A stretch of 8,732 nucleotides of DNA from an uncultured Pseudorhodoferax sp. Its GTDB lineage: Bacteria; Pseudomonadota; Gammaproteobacteria; Burkholderiales; Burkholderiaceae. Below the pieces are notes generated by a model that saw only the letters and a list, made by a program, of their open reading frames with translations, was not told the DNA's origin and did no database searches. The stretch is from the NCBI GenBank assembly GCA_913776795.1, contig CAJYRH010000443.1, positions 1 through 8,732 of the forward strand. Direction: 5' to 3'. Positions 1 to 8,732 of this stretch are shown piece after piece. Within the stretch, counting starts at the first letter, position 1, and each line of letters begins with the position of its first letter. The position numbers were made by a program, and so were the translations under genes.

Positions 1-138
1 GTGGGTCTCGGCGAAGTGGTAATGCGAGCCGACCTGGATCGGTCGGTCGGCGCTGTTCTTGACCAGCACGGTCAGGGTGCGGCGGCCGGGGTTCAGTTGA
101 TGGTCCCCCGCGTCGACCAGCAGTTCGCCTGGAATCAT
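1..138 (-). CDS. ureB: Urease subunit beta, N-terminal part (cut by the left edge)
   Basis: Structural subunit of urease, the cytoplasmic nickel enzyme that hydrolyses urea to ammonia and carbamate. Reading leftwards from ATG at 138, 46 codons are visible, starting [13 protein letters not shown] and containing the family segment VGSHYHF near residues 36-42, which matches the conserved start of UreB. The remaining roughly 55-60 residues lie outside the window. The start is supported by a good Shine-Dalgarno sequence (AGAGG on the minus strand, 145-149) six bases upstream. It follows ureA on the same strand after a 58-bp gap, so the two are very probably co-transcribed, with ureC expected next beyond the edge. 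The catalytic nickel site is in UreC, not here. Identity is secure; completeness cannot be judged. Confidence 0.95.
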   Translation of the reverse strand, partial: MIPGELLVDAGDHQLNPGRRTLTVLVKNSADRPIQVGSHYHFAETH

Positions 139-196
139 GGACAACCTCTGCGGTGTGCGTTGCGTTGCCGAGCGCCTCGGGGCAGGCCGGCGGCGC
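139..196 (-). other. ureA-ureB intergenic gap with ureB ribosome binding site and small hairpin
   Basis: Short spacer inside the urease operon. It holds the ureB ribosome binding site (AGAGG on the minus strand, 145-149). A small inverted repeat at 166-184 has arms CCGAG and CTCGG around a CGC loop, with outer TGCC/GGCA pairing if a two-base bulge is allowed. No T-run follows, so it is not a convincing terminator. It could affect mRNA processing or the ratio of subunits, or be chance in GC-rich DNA. Confidence 0.5.
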
Positions 197-499
197 TCAT
201 GGAATGGGCTGGTGCACGGTGACCAGCTTGGTGCCATCGGGGAACGAGGCCTCGACCTGGATGTCCGGGATCATCTCGGCGATGCCCTCCATCACGTCGG
301 CGCGCGTGAGCACGTTGCGGCCCTCGCTCATGAGCTCGGCCACGGTCTTGCCGTCGCGGGCGCCTTCCATGACGGCCGCCGAAATCAGGGCCACGGCTTC
401 GGGGTAGTTGAGCTTCAGCCCACGGGCCTTGCGGCGCTCGGCCAGCAGGCCGGCGGTGAAGATCAACAGCTTGTCTTTCTCGCGGGGAGTCAGTTCCAT
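197..499 (-). CDS. ureA: Urease subunit gamma
   Basis: Smallest structural subunit of bacterial urease, assembling with UreB and UreC into the cytoplasmic enzyme that releases ammonia from urea. The 100-residue product has the normal family length and near-consensus sequence: it opens with [12 protein letters not shown], has the helix segment [10 protein letters not shown] (about residues 30-39), the VMEG motif (about 68-71), MIPDIQVEA (about 75-83) and ends with [10 protein letters not shown]. The start ATG at 499 fits the family N-terminus; only a weak GAG/GAAG-type ribosome site precedes it. It is first in the visible urease operon, followed by ureB. No ureD lies immediately upstream; a signalling gene diverges instead. 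A sigma-54-type promoter about 50 bases upstream suggests nitrogen control. Confidence 0.97.
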   Translation of the reverse strand: MELTPREKDKLLIFTAGLLAERRKARGLKLNYPEAVALISAAVMEGARDGKTVAELMSEGRNVLTRADVMEGIAEMIPDIQVEASFPDGTKLVTVHQPIP

Positions 500-607
500 G
501 TCGCTTCGCTCAAAAGTCGGATCGTGCCGGATGCATCGAACGATTATTCAGCAAGCATCGTGCCGCTGCGCGACCACGTGGCATGAAAGCTGCGCTGTCA
601 GCGCGCC
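500..607. promoter_or_regulatory. Divergent control region between ureA and the permease-kinase gene
   Basis: The only substantial intergenic region in the window (108 bp), and it must hold promoters for both divergent transcripts unless one lies in upstream coding DNA. Visible elements: a sigma-54-like promoter towards ureA (550-565); a nine-base direct repeat ATCGTGCCG at 521-529 and 557-565, so the -24 half of that promoter is duplicated 36 bp away; an ATCG-AA-CGAT inverted repeat at 535-544; a perfect palindrome CCACGTGG at 574-581; and a six-pair hairpin (one G-U pair) at 591-605 just before the GTG start of the kinase gene. A poor sigma-54-like match faces the kinase gene at 579-594. 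No clear sigma-70 promoter was seen. Which protein binds any of these elements is unknown. Confidence 0.6.
550..565 (-). promoter_or_regulatory. Predicted sigma-54 (-24/-12) promoter for ureAB
   Basis: Read on the minus strand the site is CGGCACG-ATGC-TTGCT. The sigma-54 consensus is TGGCACG-N4-TTGCW, so only the first base differs and the invariant GG and GC doublets have the correct spacing. Transcription would start near position 539-540, giving a leader of about 40 bases before ureA. Sigma-54 with NtrC commonly drives nitrogen-scavenging genes, which suits urease. The activator binding sites were not identified; they may lie further upstream, inside the divergent gene. Confidence 0.6.
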
Positions 608-3600
608 GTGCAAGAGACTCCCGTCCCCATCGAACAGAACGCGCCGCAGCGCATCGTCAAGGTCCGGCGCGACTACAACAGCTGGGTCGCGCGCGAGACG
701 ATGGAGGACTACGCGCTGCGCTTCACGCCCACGCGCTTTCGCAAGTGGTCGTCCTGGCGCGTGGCCAACACGGCCTTCGGTGCGGCCTCGTTCCTGATCC
801 TCGAAGCCGTCGGTGCCACGCTGCTGGTGCAGTACGGCTTCGTCAACGCCTTCTGGGCCATCCTGGCCACCGGACTCATCATTTTCCTGGCCGGGCTGCC
901 GATCAGCATTTACGCGGCCCGCTACGGCCTGGACATGGACCTGCTCACGCGCGGCGCGGGCTTCGGCTACATCGGCTCGACCCTCACCTCTCTGATCTAC
1001 GCCAGCTTCACCTTCATCTTCTTCGCGCTGGAGGCCGCCGTGATGGCCTATGCGCTGGAACTCGCGCTGGGCATCCCGCCGACCTGGGGCTACCTCGTCT
1101 GTGCCCTGGTCGTGATCCCCCTGGTCACGCATGGCGTCTCGGCCATCAGCCGGCTCCAGATGTGGACGCAGCCGCTGTGGCTGGTCATGCTGGTCGTCCC
1201 CTTCGTGTACGTGGTGGTGCGCGATCCTGGTGCGTTCAATGGTGTGGCGCACTATGTCGGTGAGAAGTCCTCGGTCGATGGTTTTGAGTTGCACCTGTTT
1301 GGTGCTGCTTTGACCGTGGGCATTGCGCTCATCACCCAGATGGGGGAACAGGCCGATTACCTGCGGTTCATGCCGGTGCGCGAGCGCGCCAACCGTGGGC
1401 GCTGGTGGCTGGGTGTGCTGGTCGGTGGGCCGGGCTGGGTGGTGTTGGGCGTGGTCAAGATGCTGGGCGGGGCGTTGCTGGCCTACCTGGCCATCACCCA
1501 CATGGTGCCCAAGGACCGTGCGGTGGATCCGAACCAGATGTATCTGGCGGCCTACGAGTACGTGTTCCCGCACTACGGCTGGGCCGTGGCGGCCACGGCC
1601 CTGTTCGTGGTGGTCTCGCAGCTCAAGATCAACGTGACCAACGCCTACGCCGGCGCGCTCGCCTGGTCGAATTTTTTCTCGCGCGTGACCCACAGCCACC
1701 CCGGGCGCGTGGTCTGGGTGGTCTTCAACACGCTGATCGCCTTCATGCTCATGGAGATGAACGTGTTCCAGGCGCTGGGCGAGGTGCTGGGCCTGTACTC
1801 CAACCTGGCCATCGCCTGGATCATGGCGGTGGTGGCCGACCTCGTGGTCAACAAGCCGCTGGGCCTGTCGCCCAAGGGCATCGAATTCAAGCGCGCCCAC
1901 CTGTACGACATCAACCCCGTGGGCGTGGGTGCGATGGCGCTGGCCTCGGCGCTGTCCATCAGCGCCTACATCGGGCTGTTCGGCCCGCTGGCACAGGCGT
2001 TCTCGGCGCTGATCGCCATGGGCACCGCCTTCATCGCCTCGCCGCTTCTGGCCTGGTTCACAGGCGGGCGCTACTACATCGCGCGCACATCGAAGCCGCA
2101 GCCGGGCGACGCAGGCGCACTGCGCTCCGAGGCTGGCAGCCGGGTGCACCGCTGCGTGATCTGCGAGCGCGAGTACGAGGGCCCGGACATGGCGCACTGC
2201 CCGGCCTACCAGGGGCCGATCTGCTCGCTGTGCTGCACGCTGGACGCACGCTGCGGCGACCTCTGCAAGCCGCGCGCCTCGCTCTCCTGGCAGTGGTCGG
2301 CTGCGCTGCGCTGGCTGCTGCCGCGGCGCATCTGGCCCTACCTGGACACGGGCCTCGCGCACTACCTGCTGCTCATGCTGGTCCTGGTGCCATTGCTGGC
2401 GGCCGTGTTCGGCCTGCTCTACAGCCAGGAGGCTGCCATGACGGAAGGCGCGGGCGGTGCGCGCCTGGCCGAGGAGGCGCTGCGCTCGGGCTTCACCAAG
2501 GCCTACATGGCGCTGCTGCTGGCGGCCGGCATCGTGGCGTGGTGGCTGGTGCTCGCGCACAAGAGCCGGCAGGTCGCCCAGGAGGAGTCCAACCGCCAGA
2601 CGCACCTGCTGGTGCGCGAGATCGAACTGCACCGCCAGACCGACGTCGAACTGCAGCGCGCGCGCCAGGTGGCCGAGGAGGCGCGCCGCCAGGCCGACCA
2701 GGCCAACCAGGCCAAGAGCCGCTACATCAGCGCCATCAGCCATGAACTGCGGACGCCGCTCAACAGCATCCTGGGCTATGCGCAGCTCATGGGCGAGGAC
2801 ACGGCAGTGCCGCCGCACCGGCGCCACGCCGTGCAGGTGATCAAGCGCGGTGGCGAGCACCTGCTGCAGCTCGTCGACGGCACGCTGGACATCGCGCGCA
2901 TCGAGTCGGGCAAGCTCACGCTCAACATCCGGCCCATGGCCTTCGCCGACACCGTGCACGAGGTCGCGGCCATGTTCGAGCTGCAGGCAGAGGGCAAGGG
3001 ACTGGCCTTCCACTTCGAGCCCGAGGGCCAGCTGCCCGAGCTCGTGCGCGCCGATGAACAGCGGCTGCGCCAGATCCTCATCAACCTGCTGGGCAATGCC
3101 ATCAAGTTCACGGCGGCAGGCCATGTTCGCTTCCGTGTGCGCTACCAGCGCGAGATGGCGACCCTGGAGATCGCCGACAGCGGCCCCGGCATCGCGGCCG
3201 ATGCGCTCGCGCGCATCTTCGAGCCCTTCGCCCGTGCGAGCGCGCCTGGCCAGGGCGCGCCCGGCGGTGCCGGACTGGGCCTGACGATCGCCAAGATGCT
3301 GACCGACCTCATGGGCGGCGAGCTGACCGCGACGAGCGAACCCGGCGTGGGCTCGCAGTTCAAGGTGCGGTTGTTCCTGCCTGCGCAGCATGGCAAGGCC
3401 GGCCGGCAGGTCGCGCGGGCCGCCGTGGCGCGCCATGGCTATGCCGGGCCGCGCCGCAGCGTCCTCGTGGTCGACAACGAAGAGGTCGACCGCCAGTTGC
3501 TCGTGCACCTGCTGGAGCCGCTGGGCTTTGCGCTGCGCACGGCCGCCAGCGGCCACGACTGCCTGGATCTGCTGGTCACGGGCTACCGTCCCGATGCCAT

Positions 3601-4090
3601 CCTGATGGACCTGGCCATGCCCGGCATCGACGGCTGGGAGACCATCCGCCGCGTGCGCGCGCTGCTGCCGCGGCCGCCGCGCATCGCCATCGTCTCGGCC
3701 AACGCCTTCGACAAGGGCCTGGAGAACGACGTGGAGATCCGGCCCGAGGACTTCCTGGTCAAGCCCGTGCGCCTGTCTGAGTTGCTGGACTGGCTGGGCC
3801 GCCAGTTGGCGCTGCAATGGCTGGAGACCGCGCCGGCCGTCGTGGCCGCGGCGCCGCCGGCGCCGGCCGCACCGCTGGCCTATCCCGATCGGGCCAGCCG
3901 CGAGGCGCTGCAGCAGGCGGTGGATCTGGGTTTCCACCGCGGCATCATGAACGCGCTGGATGCCATCGAGAGGAGCCAGCCGCCGTGCGCGGCCTTCGTG
4001 CAGCAGATGCGTGGGCTGGCGCGACAATTCCAGTTCGAAGCCATGAGCCGACTGCTGCAACAAGCCTCCGATGCCGCCCGAACCCCTTGA
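608..4090 (+). CDS. NCS1-type permease fused to hybrid sensor histidine kinase with cysteine-rich module
   Basis: A 1160-residue inner-membrane protein joining a transporter to a signalling kinase. Residues ~50-490 form a 12-helix NCS1-family permease (family substrates: cytosine, purines, allantoin, hydantoins), with NCS1-like segments GEQADYLRF (246-254) and NVTNAYAGALAW (342-353). A module with eight cysteines follows (C516, C519, C531, C539, C542, C543, C549, C553), then two more membrane helices (~582-605, ~630-650) and a coiled coil (~655-700). The kinase has H-box SHELRTPLN with H712, N-box N830, G1 DSGPG (857-861) and G2 GAGLG (887-891). The receiver (~950-1065) has D956, phosphoacceptor D1001, S1030 and K1052; the second acidic-pocket residue is N957 rather than Asp. 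Residues ~1095-1155 form a helical tail without an obvious HPt histidine. The GTG at 608 is the only usual start between the stop at 584-586 and Met32, and keeps the conserved-looking RRDYNSW; its ribosome site is poor. Substrate unknown; permease/kinase assignment is confident. Confidence 0.93.
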   Translation: MQETPVPIEQNAPQRIVKVRRDYNSWVARETMEDYALRFTPTRFRKWSSWRVANTAFGAASFLILEAVGATLLVQYGFVNAFWAILATGLIIFLAGLPISIYAARYGLDMDLLTRGAGFGYIGSTLTSLIYASFTFIFFALEAAVMAYALELALGIPPTWGYLVCALVVIPLVTHGVSAISRLQMWTQPLWLVMLVVPFVYVVVRDPGAFNGVAHYVGEKSSVDGFELHLFGAALTVGIALITQMGEQADYLRFMPVRERANRGRWWLGVLVGGPGWVVLGVVKMLGGALLAYLAITHMVPKDRAVDPNQMYLAAYEYVFPHYGWAVAATALFVVVSQLKINVTNAYAGALAWSNFFSRVTHSHPGRVVWVVFNTLIAFMLMEMNVFQALGEVLGLYSNLAIAWIMAVVADLVVNKPLGLSPKGIEFKRAHLYDINPVGVGAMALASALSISAYIGLFGPLAQAFSALIAMGTAFIASPLLAWFTGGRYYIARTSKPQPGDAGALRSEAGSRVHRCVICEREYEGPDMAHCPAYQGPICSLCCTLDARCGDLCKPRASLSWQWSAALRWLLPRRIWPYLDTGLAHYLLLMLVLVPLLAAVFGLLYSQEAAMTEGAGGARLAEEALRSGFTKAYMALLLAAGIVAWWLVLAHKSRQVAQEESNRQTHLLVREIELHRQTDVELQRARQVAEEARRQADQANQAKSRYISAISHELRTPLNSILGYAQLMGEDTAVPPHRRHAVQVIKRGGEHLLQLVDGTLDIARIESGKLTLNIRPMAFADTVHEVAAMFELQAEGKGLAFHFEPEGQLPELVRADEQRLRQILINLLGNAIKFTAAGHVRFRVRYQREMATLEIADSGPGIAADALARIFEPFARASAPGQGAPGGAGLGLTIAKMLTDLMGGELTATSEPGVGSQFKVRLFLPAQHGKAGRQVARAAVARHGYAGPRRSVLVVDNEEVDRQLLVHLLEPLGFALRTAASGHDCLDLLVTGYRPDAILMDLAMPGIDGWETIRRVRALLPRPPRIAIVSANAFDKGLENDVEIRPEDFLVKPVRLSELLDWLGRQLALQWLETAPAVVAAAPPAPAAPLAYPDRASREALQQAVDLGFHRGIMNALDAIERSQPPCAAFVQQMRGLARQFQFEAMSRLLQQASDAARTP
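2147..2272 (+). other. Eight-cysteine module inside the permease-kinase fusion
   Basis: Codons 514-555 of the fusion protein carry eight cysteines in the pattern C-x2-C-x11-C-x7-C-x2-C-C-x5-C-x3-C, with histidines at 514 and 530. The density and CxxC spacing suggest a bound metal (zinc) or an iron-sulfur cluster, or a redox switch. It sits after the last permease helix and before the two extra membrane helices that lead to the kinase, probably on the cytoplasmic face, so it is placed to modify or relay the signal. I do not recognise a named domain with certainty. Confidence 0.7.
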
Positions 4091-5054
4091 CCAGACCCTG
4101 GACCGCGCCAACAGCGACGTGGTGCTGATCGTCGACGACGTGCCCGACAACCTGGCCGTGCTGCACGATGCGCTCGACGAATCGGGCTTTACGGTGCTGG
4201 TGGCCACGGGCGGCGAGATGGCGCTGCAGCGCGCCGCCCAGGCCGTGCCCGACGTGGTGCTGCTGGACGCCATGATGCCGGGCATGGACGGCTTCGAGGT
4301 GGCCCGGCGCCTGAAGGCCATGCCGGCCACGGCCCACATCCCGATCATCTTCATGACCGGCCTGACCGAGACCGAGCACCTGGTCGCCGCGCTGGAATCG
4401 GGCGGCGTGGACTACGTCACCAAGCCGATCAAGCCCAAGGAGGTGCTGGCGCGCATGCAGGTGCACCTGGCCAGCGCGCGCGAGCGGCGCCAGGCGCGCA
4501 ACGCACTCGACGCCTTCGGCTACGCCAGCATCACCGTGCGCGTGAGCGATGGCCGGCTCATGTGGCAGACGGTGCTCGCACGCGAGCTGCTGCAGCGCTA
4601 CTGCGGCGGGCCCGCCGCGGGCAGCGTGGCGCCCGAGGTGTTGCTGGACTGGCTGCGCCGGCATGCGGCCGACGCCGAGCAGCGCCAGATCGAGCCACCG
4701 CCGCTGCGCGTGGAGCAGGGCGCCCGTGCGCTGAGCTTCCGGCTGCACCAGCAGACCGGCGACGGCGAGGGCGGCGGCGACTGGCTGATCGTCATGCGCG
4801 AGGAGTCCGACGCCGCCGTGATCGAGGCGCTGAGCCTGTCGCTGGCGCTGACCGCGCGCGAGGCCGAGGTGCTGTACTGGCTGGTCAAGGGCAAGACCAA
4901 CCGCGACATCGGCGAGATCCTGGGCGCCAGCCCGGCCACCATCAAGAAGCACCTGGAGCGCGTCTACGTCAAGCTGGGCGTGGAGACCCGGACGGCGGCG
5001 GCCACCGTCGCGCTGCAGCGCGTGCGGCAGTTGCAACCGCAGTTCCAGGGCTAG
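4071..5054 (+). CDS. Response regulator with receiver, unassigned middle domain and LuxR-type DNA-binding domain
   Basis: A 327-residue cytoplasmic transcription regulator. The receiver (~16-135) has acidic-pocket D22/D23, phosphoacceptor D66 in LLDAMMPG, T96 and K118 in TKPI, so it looks phosphorylatable. Residues ~150-245 form a middle region of unassigned family, possibly PAS-like (it contains SITVRVSDGRLMW). The C-terminal LuxR/NarL-type helix-turn-helix (~259-315) carries LTAREAEVLYWL, NRDIGEIL and ATIKKHLERVYVKLG. Simple NarL-family regulators are near 210 residues; the extra middle domain explains the length. The start at 4071 lies inside the preceding kinase gene, a 20-bp overlap in a different frame, which implies translational coupling and that this is the kinase's cognate regulator. 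No good Shine-Dalgarno sequence precedes it, so a start slightly further in is possible. Targets are unknown; the divergent ureA promoter and its own operon are natural candidates. Confidence 0.93.
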   Translation: MPPEPLDQTLDRANSDVVLIVDDVPDNLAVLHDALDESGFTVLVATGGEMALQRAAQAVPDVVLLDAMMPGMDGFEVARRLKAMPATAHIPIIFMTGLTETEHLVAALESGGVDYVTKPIKPKEVLARMQVHLASARERRQARNALDAFGYASITVRVSDGRLMWQTVLARELLQRYCGGPAAGSVAPEVLLDWLRRHAADAEQRQIEPPPLRVEQGARALSFRLHQQTGDGEGGGDWLIVMREESDAAVIEALSLSLALTAREAEVLYWLVKGKTNRDIGEILGASPATIKKHLERVYVKLGVETRTAAATVALQRVRQLQPQFQG

Positions 5055-5055
5055 G

Positions 5056-6052
5056 TCAGGCCGGCAGGGGGGCGTCCGCGAAGCGCGCGCGGATGGCCAG
5101 CACCTGCGGCAGGATGCCGATGAAGGCCGGCACCAGCGCCGGATCGAAGTGCTTGCCGGCCTCGCGGCCCAGCAACGCCACCGCGTCATCCACGCTCCAG
5201 GCCGCCTTGTAGGGCCGCACGCTGGTTAGCGCATCGAACACGTCGGCGATGGCCACGATGCGTGCCTCCAGCGGGATGGCTGGGCCCGCCAGTGCGTTCG
5301 GGTAGCCACTGCCGTCCCACTTCTCGTGGTGGCTCAGTGCAATCTTGGCGGCGATGTGCAGCACGCCGCTGTCGTGCTGGCCGATGATGTCGGCGCCGAT
5401 GGTGGCGTGCGAGCGCATCACCGACCACTCCTCGGCCGTCAGCTGCCCGGGCTTGCGCAGGATGTGGTCGGGGATGCCGATCTTGCCCACGTCGTGCATG
5501 GGTGCGGCGTGCAGCAGGTCTTCGGCCTCGTGCGGCGCAAAGCCCAGCGCCAGCGCAAGCGTCTGGGCATAGTGGCTCATGCGCAGCACGTGCTGGCCGG
5601 TCTCGTTGTCCTTGTACTCGGCGGCACGGCCCAGGCGCTGCACGATCTCCAGCCGCGAGGCCTTGAGTTCGTCCATGCGCACCAGCGACAGGTGTGTGCG
5701 CACGCGTGCCCGGACGACGGGCGGGCTCACAGGCTTGATGATGTAGTCCACCGCGCCGGCCTCGAAGCCCTGGGCCTCGTCGCCCGCGTCGGCCAGCGCG
5801 GTGACGAAGACCACCGGGATCGACTGCGTGGCCGCATCGGCCTTGAGCGTGCGGCACACCTCGTGGCCGCTCATCCCCGGCATCATCACGTCCAGCAGCA
5901 GCAGGTCGGGATGCTCCTCGCGCGCCAGCTTCAGCGCGGTGGCTCCGTCGCGTGCGTACAGCAGCCGGTAGTCGGCCTGCAGGATGCCACGCAGGACCTG
6001 CAGGTTGGTGGGTTCGTCATCCACCAGCAGAAGTCGCGGGCGGCGGTCGGTC

Positions 6053-6063
<11 letters not shown>
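5056..6063 (-). CDS. Two-component response regulator with HD-GYP cyclic-di-GMP phosphodiesterase domain
   Basis: A 335-residue cytoplasmic regulator of the receiver/HD-GYP type (the RpfG class), predicted to hydrolyse cyclic-di-GMP when its receiver is activated. The receiver (~9-125) has D15/D16, phosphoacceptor D58 in LLDVMMPG, T88 and K110. The HD-GYP domain (~135-330) keeps the expected metal and substrate residues: E154 and H158 in NETGQH, H190/D191 in MHDVGKIGIPD, H219, H245/H246 and the GYP loop in HHEKWDGSGYP (245-255), and D274 in IADVFDALTSVRPYK, so it should be active. The start is the ATG at 6063, giving MTTETDRRPRLLLVDDE; an in-frame start 29 codons further up would read through the end of the preceding kinase gene and is unlikely. 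It overlaps that gene by 11 bp, indicating coupling. Its stop lies one base from the convergent regulator's stop. Confidence 0.95.

Positions 6064-8732
<2,669 letters not shown>

Noticed and set aside
208..227. Inverted repeat GCTGGT-N8-ACCAGC near the 3' end of ureA
   Set aside because: It lies in conserved coding sequence for the UreA C-terminus, so the symmetry is adequately explained by codons; no sign of an operator.
591..605. Hairpin before GTG 608 considered as a terminator or riboswitch
   Set aside because: The stem is only six base pairs with a three-base loop and no T-run; too small for a riboswitch and no gene ends there.
548..4354. A 1268-codon open frame on the minus strand opposite the permease-kinase gene
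   Set aside because: It is a by-product of GC-rich codon usage: the translation is rich in His, Arg, Gln and Ala without domains, while the opposite strand encodes recognisable permease, kinase and receiver motifs.

Overview
This 8.7 kb window is dense, very GC-rich bacterial DNA with strong G/C third-position bias. Urease subunit genes, multidomain hybrid kinases and an HD-GYP regulator together point to a betaproteobacterium, most likely Burkholderiales (Comamonadaceae-like). That assignment is inferred from gene content and protein flavour; no rRNA or other marker gene is present. Apart from a 108-bp divergent intergenic region and a 58-bp gap between two urease genes, almost every base is coding.

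Left end, minus strand (1-499): the start of a urease structural operon, with complete ureA (gamma subunit) followed by ureB (beta subunit), which runs off the left edge. Upstream of ureA, on the same strand, is a good match to a sigma-54 (-24/-12) promoter, suggesting nitrogen-dependent expression.

Centre, plus strand (608-5054): divergent from ureA lies a two-gene signalling operon. The first gene encodes an unusual 1160-residue fusion: an NCS1-type (cytosine/purine/allantoin/hydantoin family) 12-helix permease, an eight-cysteine module, two further membrane helices, a histidine kinase, a receiver and a C-terminal helical tail. The second gene overlaps it by 20 bp and encodes a response regulator with a receiver, an unassigned middle domain and a LuxR/NarL-type DNA-binding domain. 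Together they look like a transporter-coupled two-component system. Its position next to urease suggests, but does not prove, that it senses a urea-yielding or other nitrogenous compound and controls its use.

Right half, minus strand (5056-8732): a second signalling operon that converges on the first with one base between the stop codons. Its upstream gene, cut by the right edge, is a multi-PAS hybrid histidine kinase with receiver and HPt domains. It overlaps by 11 bp the downstream gene for a receiver/HD-GYP protein, a predicted cyclic-di-GMP phosphodiesterase with all expected metal ligands. The likely flow is PAS input, kinase, receiver, HPt, then HD-GYP output.

The most notable item is the permease/cysteine-module/kinase fusion divergent from urease. 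No CRISPR array, insertion sequence, tRNA, rRNA or prophage gene was seen.
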